Source: Actinomycetota bacterium (GTDB lineage: Bacteria; Actinomycetota; Rubrobacteria; Rubrobacterales; Rubrobacteraceae). From it: a DNA stretch of 12,382 bases. Position 1 is the stretch's first letter; every line of letters starts with the position of its first letter. Below the pieces are notes generated by a model, which saw nothing but the letters and a program-made list of their open reading frames with translations, had not been told where the DNA came from and ran no database searches. Shown here one piece after another: positions 1 through 6,596 of the stretch. Both the position numbers and the translations under genes were made by a program. The stretch lies in the NCBI GenBank assembly GCA_020200675.1, contig JAIVIG010000333.1:1-12382 (forward strand), written 5' to 3'.

Positions 1-882
1 AGCGAGCCCTCCATCGACGCCTACCTCTGGGGCGACTGGCACGGTGAAGAAGAGGTCGGCGACAGCCTCGTCGCCCGGCCGGAGTCTCTTGGCGTCACCG
101 GCAAGCTCAGACGCAGACGGCACCTCTCGGTCGAGGAGTTCGTTTACTTGAGGGCGCGCACTTCGCGAACCCCGAAGATAACGCTGCCGAGCCCGAGCCT
201 CTTCGCCAACTTCTGGTCCGAGGGCTCCGCGGAGATCTACCCGACGCTCGACGAGTTTCTCTGGGACGTGGCGGAGATACTGCGCGAGGAGGTCGACGAG
301 CTCGTCCGGCTCGGGGCGGAGTACGTCCAACTGGATGCGCCCCAGTACCCGCTGCTCCTCGAAGAGAAGACCCGCCGCTTCTATGAAGAGCGAGGGTGGG
401 ACCTGGACCGCTGGCTCTCCAAAGGCATCGAGCTCGACAACCACGTGATCAGGGGCCACGCGAAACATCCGGACATCTCTTTCGGGTTCCACCTGTGCCG
501 GGGCAACCAGGGGAGCCGCTGGCTCTCGTCGGGCTCCTACGAGGCGATATCACGCCAGATCTTCGGCGGCATACAGGCCGACCGGCTGCTCCTCGAGTAC
601 GATGACGAGCGCTCGGGCGACTTCGAACCTCTCCGGCACGTACCCGAAGACAAGACGGTCGTTCTGGGCCTCGTCACCACCAAGACCGGCCGGAGGCGCG
701 AGACCGTCGAAGAGCTCGAGACCCGCATCCGGGAGGCCGCGAGGTACGTGCCTCTGGAGAGGCTCGCCGTGAGCCCGCAGTGCGGCTTCTCGACCTCCGT
801 AGTGGGAAACGAGATCTCACCCGAAGACGAAGAGTACAAGCTCCGCGCCCTCGTCGAAACCGCCGCAAAGGTCTGGGGCTAG
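1..882 (+). CDS. Cobalamin-independent methionine synthase-like methyltransferase, C-terminal part (5' end outside window)
   Basis: The frame is open from base 1 to a TAG at 880-882, so the gene starts left of the window and 293 codons are visible. It belongs to the MetE C-terminal family (COG0620), which transfers a methyl group from methyltetrahydrofolate-type donors to a zinc-bound thiol such as homocysteine in the cytosol. The zinc-site pattern is complete: His and Cys in FHLCRGN (about 490-498), Glu in LLEYDDE (about 590-600), and Cys in SPQCGF (about 775-785). The substrate-site motif QLDAPQ lies at about 328-345. The visible part covers one barrel domain, so the protein could be a short archaeal-type MetE or a full-length enzyme; the edge prevents deciding. 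An internal ATG at 148 is not the real start because conserved-looking sequence continues upstream of it. The exact substrate is unknown. Family assignment is strong. Confidence 0.85.
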   Translation, partial: SEPSIDAYLWGDWHGEEEVGDSLVARPESLGVTGKLRRRRHLSVEEFVYLRARTSRTPKITLPSPSLFANFWSEGSAEIYPTLDEFLWDVAEILREEVDELVRLGAEYVQLDAPQYPLLLEEKTRRFYEERGWDLDRWLSKGIELDNHVIRGHAKHPDISFGFHLCRGNQGSRWLSSGSYEAISRQIFGGIQADRLLLEYDDERSGDFEPLRHVPEDKTVVLGLVTTKTGRRRETVEELETRIREAARYVPLERLAVSPQCGFSTSVVGNEISPEDEEYKLRALVETAAKVWG

Positions 883-930
883 AGCCCTCCACCCCTCCAC
901 AACGCCTCAAAGGGAACGCGGGCATCCCGA

Positions 931-977
931 GGAGCCCCCGGCGTCTCGCTTGGAGCCCCCGGCATCTTGCCGGGGGC
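931..977. repeat. Two 21-nt-spaced GC-rich repeats ending in a perfect 10-bp hairpin
   Basis: Positions 931-949 and 952-970 are the same 19-mer at 17 of 19 positions (core GGAGCCCCCGGC). The second copy continues into its own reverse complement: 955-964 pairs perfectly with 968-977 around a 3-nt loop. It lies 49 bp after the methyltransferase stop. No T tract follows on either strand, so this is not a textbook intrinsic terminator, although it could stop transcription or stabilise a 3' end. It could also be a member of a dispersed genomic repeat family. The rest of 883-1078 shows no gene. Confidence 0.5.
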
Positions 978-1078
978 CCGAAAGCCCCCACGCCTCCTAC
1001 CGCCAACCACTCCCAACAACGACCGCAGCCCCGCTCCCCCACAACTACAACGCCCTCCCAGTTGCTAACGATTCCCAT

Positions 1079-1105
1079 AATCAAGATCAATAATCGTTCT
1101 TGATT
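1079..1105. promoter_or_regulatory. Operator-like inverted repeat overlapping the transporter promoter
   Basis: AATCAAGA at 1079-1086 is perfectly mirrored by TCTTGATT at 1098-1105, separated by 11 nt. The right half coincides with the predicted -35 box of the VIT-family gene. A perfect 8-bp dyad in this position is what a dimeric repressor site looks like. It does not match the Fur or DtxR consensus as I know them, so the regulator is unknown. The function is inferred. Confidence 0.5.
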
Positions 1106-1127
1106 TTTAGGGATTTGGGGCTAGAAT
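1100..1127 (+). promoter_or_regulatory. Sigma70-like promoter of the VIT-family transporter gene
   Basis: TTGATT (1100-1105, 4 of 6 to TTGACA), a 16-nt spacer, and TAGAAT (1122-1127, 5 of 6 to TATAAT). Transcription would start near 1134. That leaves almost no leader for a GTG start at 1140 and favours one of the later in-frame starts. Confidence 0.5.
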
Positions 1128-1139
1128 TCGTTATGTTGA

Positions 1140-1697
1140 GTGTGTGAGCCCAACGGGAGGAAGTGGGAGCTCTTGGCGGCGTTGATGGAGAGGCTGGGTC
1201 TCGGGGGGCGCGAGATGACGTCTTCGGGGCACAGCAAGGACTTCGTGTTGAAGGTCGTGCAGCCAAGTTTGGTCGGGCTGATGGACGGGTCGGTCTCGAC
1301 GCTAGCGCCTTTGTTCGCGACGGCCTTTGCGACCGGGGATTCGCGCATTACATTCTTGGTGGGTCTGGCGGCGGCGGTTGGGGCGGCCATAAGCATGGCC
1401 TTCTCGGAGGGGCTCTCTGACGACGGGACGCTTACGGGGCGTGGTAACCCGATCTTGCGCGGCTCCATCACGGGTGTGGCGACATTCGTCGGGGGCATCC
1501 TGCACACGCTGCCGTTCCTCCTGCCGCAGGTCGGGGTTGCGCTGTACGTGGCCTTCGGTGTGGTCGGCTTGGAGTTGTTGGTGATCTCCCTTATCCGCTA
1601 CCGCTACTTCCGGATGAGCTTCCTCGTCTCCGCTCTGCAGGTGATCCTGGGCGGAGCGCTCGTCTTCGTCTCCGGTATTCTCATCGGCAGCGCGTAA
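1140..1697 (+). CDS. VIT/CCC1-family membrane transporter (iron or manganese)
   Basis: This is an integral membrane protein of up to 185 residues from the VIT1/CCC1 family, whose members move Fe2+ or Mn2+ out of the cytosol. The family signature is clear: VGLMDGSVSTL followed by a hydrophobic helix, then the small-residue and acidic segment AISMAFSEGLSDDG, a second polar turn LTGRGNP, and three further hydrophobic segments to the C terminus (about 105-185). It resembles the VIT half of bacterial rubrerythrin-VIT (MbfA-type) exporters but has no ferritin-like domain in front. The start is uncertain. GTG 1140 has no ribosome site and lies about 6 nt after the predicted transcript start. GGGAGG at 1155-1160 precedes TTG 1173, and a G-rich run precedes ATG 1215 (160 residues); either could be the true start. 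The conserved core begins near 1250 in all cases. A promoter, an operator-like dyad upstream and a terminator directly downstream suggest a single-gene regulated unit. Confidence 0.8.
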   Translation: MCEPNGRKWELLAALMERLGLGGREMTSSGHSKDFVLKVVQPSLVGLMDGSVSTLAPLFATAFATGDSRITFLVGLAAAVGAAISMAFSEGLSDDGTLTGRGNPILRGSITGVATFVGGILHTLPFLLPQVGVALYVAFGVVGLELLVISLIRYRYFRMSFLVSALQVILGGALVFVSGILIGSA

Positions 1698-1699
1698 AA

Positions 1700-1726
1700 A
1701 AGACCGGGGCCTTGCGCCCCGGTCTT
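1700..1726. terminator. Bidirectional intrinsic terminator
   Basis: An 11-bp perfect stem (1700-1710 with 1716-1726) has a 5-nt loop and starts 3 nt after the transporter stop codon. The plus-strand exit is T/C-rich (TCTTCTCT). Read on the minus strand the stem is followed by a T run, the complement of the A run at 1696-1701, so it should also end the convergent RTX-like gene. Confidence 0.85.
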
Positions 1727-1801
1727 CTCTCGTACGATCGCTGCCGGTTGTGTCTACCGACCCGCGAGGTTGTTGTTCACCGCCGCCGGCAAGAACGAGC
1801 T

Positions 1802-2179
1802 TTACTTGCGCCTCACGGTCTCACAGGTCTTCTTGCTCACGTTGTCGCCCTTGTCGGCTACCGCGACGTCCTTCTTGCCGCTGCCGCAGTTGATGAAGTC
1901 CTGGTTGTCTCCGTCGTCGGCGAGGATGCGGTCGTTTCCAGCGCCGCCGTACAGTCTGTCCTCGTCGTTCGTGAAGTTTCTCGCATCAATGATGTCCGCG
2001 CCGTCTAGGGCCCTGATCTCATCGTCGACGCCGTTCCCCTGCCGCTCCGTGATCACATCAGCTTGGTTGGTGCCAAAGCAGGGGAGCGTGGTGCACTGGA
2101 ACGTCGCCGCGACCGCGACCCCAGCGACCAGCGTGACCAGCAACGTCGCTACCGCAAGAACTGCAGCTACTCTCTTCAC
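1802..2179 (-). CDS. Secreted small protein with RTX-like calcium-binding repeats
   Basis: The protein has 125 residues with a GTG start (GTG AAG AGA) preceded by AAGGAG 5 nt upstream. Residues 1-24 form a classical Sec signal peptide (MKR, a long Ala/Val/Leu core, then AVAA), so it is exported. The mature part holds one consensus haemolysin-type nonapeptide, YGGAGNDRI, flanked by degenerate Gly/Asp-rich copies (ALDGADIIDA, DDGDNQDF). Such repeats form calcium-binding beta-rolls. Cysteines pair plausibly as CTTLPC near the N terminus and two Cys near the C terminus. It is far too short to be a toxin, and no enzyme domain is present. Its role is unknown; surface or matrix attachment is a guess. 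An IS701 element ends 56 bp upstream of the start, so its native promoter may be displaced. Confidence 0.8.
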   Translation of the reverse strand: MKRVAAVLAVATLLVTLVAGVAVAATFQCTTLPCFGTNQADVITERQGNGVDDEIRALDGADIIDARNFTNDEDRLYGGAGNDRILADDGDNQDFINCGSGKKDVAVADKGDNVSKKTCETVRRK

Positions 2180-2235
2180 TCTTTCTCCTTATCTGTCCTT
2201 CTCTCTCCTCATCTATCCGCATACAAGTGAGCCTC

Positions 2236-2252
2236 TTATCAGTAGTTTGTTG
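2236..2252 (+). repeat. Left terminal inverted repeat of the IS701-family element
   Basis: It reads TTATCAGTAGTTTGTTG. It pairs with the reverse complement of 3754-3770, differing at one position (A versus G). The match stops at both ends, which sets the proposed element boundaries. Confidence 0.8.
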
Positions 2253-2295
2253 TTAACGTACATAGAGGTAGAGACCTCCGCCCGAGAACACCCGC

Positions 2296-3705
2296 TCAAG
2301 CAGCGCCCTTAGCTCCGTCGGCGGGGGCCTGTCGGTAAACGCTCTCCAGTAACGCCACAGCATTACGTAGGGCTCCAGCCACCCCCTTACCCGCCTCAGC
2401 GCTCGCGGCCACGTCGGCAGGGGAGGGCGCTCGCTCCTTTTTCCCCCTCCCCTCCGTTCCGGAGGTCGCGGGAACCGCTTGCGCGTCGCCTTCGACGAAG
2501 GCGATCCCTGGTTGCGCGCCCAACTCCAATCCCTCTCCTGCGCAGGCCCACCAGCAAAACGAGAACGCGCAGAAAACCAACTGCCAGTGACGGCGGATGG
2601 CCGGATCGCTCCTTACCTGGTAGTCGCTCCATCCCAGGGCGTGCTTGACCTGCTTGTAGCTCTGCTCCACCCACATCCTCAACCCGTAGAGCCTAACCAC
2701 CTCCGCCAGGCCCGCCGGGGCGAGCTCGCTTTCCTCGGCCCGCTCCGAGCCGGGGGAGGGCAGGTTGGTGGTCAGGTACCAGGTGCCGAGGCGGGGCAAT
2801 CCTTCGGGATCGGTGGTGACCACGAATGCCCTGCGCGCCTTCTCGGTACCATACGGTCCCGCCTCCACCTCCAGCGCCCACCAATCTTCCTCGTGCCCGT
2901 CGCGAAAGGCACGCGTGACCTTCCTCCACTCCCCCGGATCGTCAGCGTTCCTCCACCCGGCCGCCTCGGCCCCCTCCCACAGCGCGCCGATCGTCCCTTC
3001 CATATGCCACCACGAGTGAGATTGCTTCAAGGCCAGCACGTATCCCACCCCAAGCTCGCCCAAAGCCTCCCTGAAATCCTCGTCCTCGCCGTAGAAGGAG
3101 TCGGCCACCACCGCCCGAAAGGGTACGCCTTCGGCCACCGAGCGCTCCACGAGCTGGCGCGCTATCTTCAGCTTGGTGCGGAAACCGGGGTCGGCCTTGC
3201 CCTTCTCGAAGTGATGCGCGGGCGTGTACGGCTCGACCTCCAGCGGGTAGTACACTCCCTCGTCGGCCCACAGGCTACTGACGCTCACCACCCCATTGTC
3301 GGTCTTGCCTATGTTGCCCAGCCACTGCTTGCCCACATGGGCGGTCTTCTTGCCCCACTTTCGGTCCCCGTGCTCGTCCATGACTAGGACGCCCTCCCCG
3401 TTCGGAGCGGTCGCCGGGTCTTCGAGCAAGAGTTCGAGACGGCGCCCGTTGACCTCCGCGGGCTCCCACCCGGACTCGGACAGGAACCATTGCAAGCTCT
3501 GCGCTTCCCCCCGCTGCGCTCCCGCCACGGGCTCGGTGTTCGCCAGGGCGGTCAGCGTCTTGTTGCGCTCGGCGGGGAGCAGCAATCCCTCCAGGTAGCG
3601 GCGGAAGCCTTCGCGTTGAGCACGAGCGCGGAAGAGGCCGTCGAAGCGGGTAGCGTACTCCTCCAACGGACCGGGGGACGGAGCCACGGGTAGTCTTCTG
3701 GTCAT
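2296..3705 (-). CDS. IS701-family DDE transposase
   Basis: The protein has 469 residues, slightly long for the family, and catalyses cut-and-paste transposition of the surrounding element. The DDE triad is visible: D110 in LVMDEHGDRKWGKKT, D202 in VVADSFYGED, and E347 in LRMWVEQSYKQVKHALGW, which also carries the family Y-2-R-type spacing around the Glu. The C-terminal 70 residues are Ala/Gly-rich and low complexity. The start is ATG at 3703-3705 with a strong AAGGAGG site, but both lie in a hairpin (3704-3729) that may limit translation. The frame is uninterrupted and nothing essential seems to be missing. The long plus-strand frames inside it are GC-rich shadows. Confidence 0.93.
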   Translation of the reverse strand: MTRRLPVAPSPGPLEEYATRFDGLFRARAQREGFRRYLEGLLLPAERNKTLTALANTEPVAGAQRGEAQSLQWFLSESGWEPAEVNGRRLELLLEDPATAPNGEGVLVMDEHGDRKWGKKTAHVGKQWLGNIGKTDNGVVSVSSLWADEGVYYPLEVEPYTPAHHFEKGKADPGFRTKLKIARQLVERSVAEGVPFRAVVADSFYGEDEDFREALGELGVGYVLALKQSHSWWHMEGTIGALWEGAEAAGWRNADDPGEWRKVTRAFRDGHEEDWWALEVEAGPYGTEKARRAFVVTTDPEGLPRLGTWYLTTNLPSPGSERAEESELAPAGLAEVVRLYGLRMWVEQSYKQVKHALGWSDYQVRSDPAIRRHWQLVFCAFSFCWWACAGEGLELGAQPGIAFVEGDAQAVPATSGTEGRGKKERAPSPADVAASAEAGKGVAGALRNAVALLESVYRQAPADGAKGAA

Positions 3706-3729
3706 GGCGGCACCTCCTTATGCCGCCAT
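3704..3729 (-). promoter_or_regulatory. Hairpin enclosing the transposase start and ribosome site
   Basis: ATGGCGGCA at 3704-3712 pairs perfectly with TGCCGCCAT at 3721-3729. The 8-nt loop holds the AAGGAGG Shine-Dalgarno sequence (read on the minus strand) and the start codon sits at the base of the stem. In several IS families such hairpins limit translation of transcripts that read in from outside. That role is inferred here. Confidence 0.5.
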
Positions 3730-3753
3730 TGGAGCACAGCGCTTCTCCTACTT

Positions 3754-3770
3754 CAACAAACTACCGATAA
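3754..3770 (-). repeat. Right terminal inverted repeat of the IS701-family element
   Basis: Read on the minus strand it is TTATCGGTAGTTTGTTG, matching the left end at 16 of 17 positions. It lies upstream of the transposase start. Confidence 0.8.
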
Positions 3771-3791
3771 CTCCGCCTTCGGCAGAGAAAA

Positions 3792-3813
3792 GGGCTCCCC
3801 GTTCGGGGAGCCC
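3792..3813 (-). terminator. Intrinsic terminator of clpC
   Basis: A perfect 9-bp GC-rich stem (3792-3800 with 3805-3813) closes a 4-nt loop. On the minus strand it is followed by CTTTTCTC. It begins 25 nt after the clpC stop codon and lies 21 bp from the IS right end, so the insertion left clpC termination intact. Confidence 0.85.
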
Positions 3814-3838
3814 CTCATGAATTCGGTTCGAACTTACC

Positions 3839-6391
3839 CTACTGCTGCGCTGCGGCTACCCTCGTTTCGAAGACGAGTTCGTCGCGCCCGTCCTGGGCCT
3901 GGTCGACGGTTACCGTGTCGCCGGGGTCGAACTCGCCGCCGATGATGCGGCTGGAGAGCGGGTTCTCGATGTACCGGCGTATCGCCCTCGCGAGCGGCCT
4001 GGCACCGAACTTCGGGTCGTAGCCCTGCTCGGCCAGGAACTCCTTGGCCACGTCGGTGACCTCGATCGAGACCTTCTGGCTCTCGAGGTGCTTGTTGAGC
4101 CTCTTGAGCATGATGTCCACGATCTGGAGCACGTTCTCCTTCGTCAAGGGCTCGAAGACGATGATCTCGTCGATCCTGTTGAGGAACTCGGGCCGGAAGG
4201 AGCGCTCCAGGGCGTCCAACGCCCGTCGCTCGGTCTCCTGGAAGTCCACGCCGTCGCGCGAGGTGAAGCCGAACTGCCTCGTGGAGACGAGGTGCTGGCT
4301 CCCGACGTTCGAGGTCATGATGATGACCGTGTTCTCGAAACTCACCGTCCGCCCCTGCGCGTCCGTCAGGCGCCCGTCGTCCAGAATCTGCAGCATGGTG
4401 TTGAAGACGTCCGGGTGGGCTTTTTCGATCTCGTCGAAGAGAACCACGCTGTACGGACGGCGCCTCACCTGCTCGGTCAGCTGCCCGGCCTCGTCGTAGC
4501 CGACGTAGCCCGGAGGCGCACCGACGAGCCTGGAGACGGTGTGCCGCTCCTGGAACTCGGACATGTCTATCCGGATCATGGCATCTTCCTCGCCGAAGAG
4601 GAACTCGGCGAGCGTCCGCGCGAGCTCGGTCTTCCCGACGCCCGTGGGTCCGAGGAAGATGAAGCTGCCGACGGGACGGTTCGGGTCGCTGACGCCGGCC
4701 CGCGCCCTGCGAATTGCCTCGGCGACGGCCTTGACGGCCCGGTCCTGGCCGATAACCCGCTCGTGCAGCACGGCCTCCAAGTTCAGCAGCCTCTCGGCCT
4801 CCTCCTGGATGATGTTCGTCGCGGGCACGCCGGTCCACTCCTCGAGGATGCGGGCGATGTCCTCACGCGTAACCTCGGGGGCGTTCGACTCGCGGGAGCC
4901 GGCCCAGCCCTGCTGCTGCTGGTCGAGCTCCTGCCTGAGCTGCTCGATGCGCTGCTTGAAGCCGGCGGCCTGCTCGTAGTTCTCGGCCCGGACGGCGTCC
5001 TCCTTCTCGCGCTCCAGCTGCGCTATCTCTTCCTCGATCCGCCTGACGTCCACCGGCGGCACCGTCGAGCGAAGCCTGACCTCGGCCGCGGCCTCGTCGA
5101 GGAGGTCTATGGCCTTATCCGGCAGGTAGCGGTCGGTGATGTAGCGGTCGCCGAGCTGCGCGGCCGCGATGATCGCGTCGTCCGAGATGTGTACGCGGTG
5201 GTGTGCCTCGTAGCGGTCGCGCAGACCGAAGAGGATCGCCACGGTCTCGTCCACCGTCGGCTCGCCCACGAGCACGGGCTGGAACCTGCGCTCGAGCGCC
5301 GGGTCCTTCTCGACGTGCTTGCGGTACTCGTCGAGCGTGGTCGCGCCTATGACCTGAAGCTCGCCACGAGCGAGTGCTGGCTTGAGCATGTTCGAGGCGT
5401 TCACGGCGCCCTCGGCTCCACCGGCCCCGACGATCGTGTGCAGCTCGTCGATGAACAGGATGATGTTCTGCTCTTCGGACTGCAGTTCCCGGATCATCTG
5501 GCTCATCCGCTCCTCGAAGTCGCCACGGAAGCGGGTGCCGGCAACCAGAGCGCCGGTGTCGAGGGCGAGTACGCGCTTGTCCTTGAGCGTCTCGGGCACC
5601 TCGTCGGCGACGACCCTCTGAGCCAACCCCTCGACGATGGCCGTCTTACCGACGCCGGGCTCGCCGACGAGCGCGGGGTTGTTCTTCGTCCTACGGCTGA
5701 GGATGCGCACGCAGCGCGCTATCTCCTCGGCACGGCCCATCACCGGGTCGAGCTCGCCGTTGCGGGCCGCCTCGGTGAGGTCGCGAGTGACCTGATCTAG
5801 GGTAGGCGTCTGGCTCTGCGGGGCCTGCTGGCCACCACCCGGACTACCGAAGCCACCGCCGCCGGGACCGCCGGGCGCAGAGCCCGGCCCCATCTGGCCG
5901 CGCTGTTGCAGGAGACGCGCGATCTCACGCCGCAAGGCGTCCGCGTCGCCGACCCCGTTGCGGGCGAGTATCTGGTAGGCGTTGCCGTCACCCTCGCCGA
6001 GCAGGCCGAGAAGCAGGTGCTCGCTCCCGACCTGGGCCGAGCCCATCTGCCGCGCAGCCCCGAAAGCGAGCTGCAACGCCCGCTTGGCGCTCGGGGTAAA
6101 GGTGTAGACTTGATTGCCCGGGTCGCCCCGATGCTCGTTGAAGTTGGATCGCATCCCGTCCACGTCCGCGCCGGCACGCCTCAAGGCCTCCGTCGCGACG
6201 TTGTCGTTGTCACCGCTCACGACGCCGGCGAGCAGGTGATCCGTCCCGATAGCCGCCGTCGGGGTCGTCCCGGCCGACACCTCGAGCTGCCGCGCGCACT
6301 GGTTGCAGAGATAGACCATCTGTCGCTGTCCTCCCTGCTGCTGAGAGACCTGCACGCTCGCCGGCCTGATCCCGCAATTCTCACATATCAT
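3839..6391 (-). CDS. clpC: ClpC-type AAA+ unfoldase with N-terminal zinc finger
   Basis: This 850-residue Hsp100 subunit unfolds substrates and feeds them to ClpP in the cytosol. Order of parts: a Cys4 zinc finger (C3, C6, C29, C32); a double Clp-N repeat (about 45-163); a Gly/Pro/Gln-rich linker (about 165-195); D1 with Walker A GEPGVGKT (243-250) and Walker B ILFIDE (311-316); a UVR-type coiled-coil middle domain (about 450-495); D2 with Walker A GPTGVGKT (581-588) and Walker B VVLFDE (649-654); and a C-terminal D2-small domain. FGF at 707-709 sits where the ClpP-docking loop is expected. Ordinary ClpC lacks the zinc finger, which is a trait of Firmicute ClpE, so this protein combines both. 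ATG is preceded by AGGAGG 11 nt upstream. A promoter with an overlapping dyad lies about 100 bp upstream and a terminator lies downstream. The long plus-strand frame opposite it (4088-5800) is a shadow. Confidence 0.95.
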   Translation of the reverse strand: MICENCGIRPASVQVSQQQGGQRQMVYLCNQCARQLEVSAGTTPTAAIGTDHLLAGVVSGDNDNVATEALRRAGADVDGMRSNFNEHRGDPGNQVYTFTPSAKRALQLAFGAARQMGSAQVGSEHLLLGLLGEGDGNAYQILARNGVGDADALRREIARLLQQRGQMGPGSAPGGPGGGGFGSPGGGQQAPQSQTPTLDQVTRDLTEAARNGELDPVMGRAEEIARCVRILSRRTKNNPALVGEPGVGKTAIVEGLAQRVVADEVPETLKDKRVLALDTGALVAGTRFRGDFEERMSQMIRELQSEEQNIILFIDELHTIVGAGGAEGAVNASNMLKPALARGELQVIGATTLDEYRKHVEKDPALERRFQPVLVGEPTVDETVAILFGLRDRYEAHHRVHISDDAIIAAAQLGDRYITDRYLPDKAIDLLDEAAAEVRLRSTVPPVDVRRIEEEIAQLEREKEDAVRAENYEQAAGFKQRIEQLRQELDQQQQGWAGSRESNAPEVTREDIARILEEWTGVPATNIIQEEAERLLNLEAVLHERVIGQDRAVKAVAEAIRRARAGVSDPNRPVGSFIFLGPTGVGKTELARTLAEFLFGEEDAMIRIDMSEFQERHTVSRLVGAPPGYVGYDEAGQLTEQVRRRPYSVVLFDEIEKAHPDVFNTMLQILDDGRLTDAQGRTVSFENTVIIMTSNVGSQHLVSTRQFGFTSRDGVDFQETERRALDALERSFRPEFLNRIDEIIVFEPLTKENVLQIVDIMLKRLNKHLESQKVSIEVTDVAKEFLAEQGYDPKFGARPLARAIRRYIENPLSSRIIGGEFDPGDTVTVDQAQDGRDELVFETRVAAAQQ

Positions 6392-6465
6392 CTGCTAAAT
6401 AGCCTCCTGTAAATCTGTGCCTCTCCGATCCCTCATTCCCGTACCCAGCCAAACCTAACCACTTG

Positions 6466-6492
6466 AAATCTGAGTACGACACGCTTAGATTT
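6466..6492. promoter_or_regulatory. Inverted repeat at the clpC promoter, candidate operator
   Basis: AAATCTGAG (6466-6474), a 9-nt spacer, and CTTAGATTT (6484-6492), matching at 8 of 9 positions. It covers the end of the predicted -10 box and the expected start point of clpC. The half-site is not the HspR (HAIR), CtsR or CIRCE consensus as I know them, though the 9-nt spacer recalls CIRCE. Regulatory function is inferred. Confidence 0.5.
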
Positions 6493-6516
6493 TATTACTT
6501 TTTGGCGGTAGATCAA
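6489..6516 (-). promoter_or_regulatory. Sigma70-like promoter of clpC
   Basis: Read on the minus strand: TTGATC (6511-6516), a 16-nt spacer, and TAAAAT (6489-6494), 4 of 6 and 5 of 6 to consensus. Transcription would begin near 6482, giving a leader of about 90 nt. The local AT-richness stands out in this GC-rich DNA. Confidence 0.5.
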
Positions 6517-6596
6517 GGCGGACGGTAGCATCCGGCGTGGTAGGGTAGAAAGGTAGTTTCGTGGACTAAGATTGGCTACTCAGGAGGGTTTGTAGC

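Larger units (their letters stand above)
2236..3770 (-). mobile_element. IS701-family insertion sequence, apparently intact
   Basis: The element spans 1535 bp and contains one transposase gene on the minus strand, bounded by 17-bp terminal inverted repeats (2236-2252 and 3754-3770) that match at 16 of 17 positions. Size and single-gene layout fit the IS701 family. Flanks are CTC at 2233-2235 and CTC at 3771-3773, a possible 3-bp target duplication. IS701 members usually duplicate 4 bp, so the exact ends could be off by a base or the duplication may have decayed. It sits between the clpC terminator and the RTX-like gene. The intact reading frame and well-matched ends suggest a recent insertion. 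Confidence 0.85.

Noticed and set aside
537..1103. Open frames around the end of the methyltransferase gene (537-839 and 674-1090 minus, 780-1103 plus)
   Set aside because: Arg/Pro/Ser-rich shadow frames overlapping a conserved gene and a GC-rich repeat, without ribosome sites.
2479..3387. 302-residue plus-strand frame inside the IS701 element
   Set aside because: It is antisense to a transposase with intact DDE residues, with no motif or ribosome site of its own.
4088..5800. 570-residue open frame on the plus strand opposite clpC
   Set aside because: It is antisense to a fully conserved ClpC, has low-complexity Leu/Arg/Val/Asp composition and no recognisable motif; typical shadow frame in GC-rich DNA.
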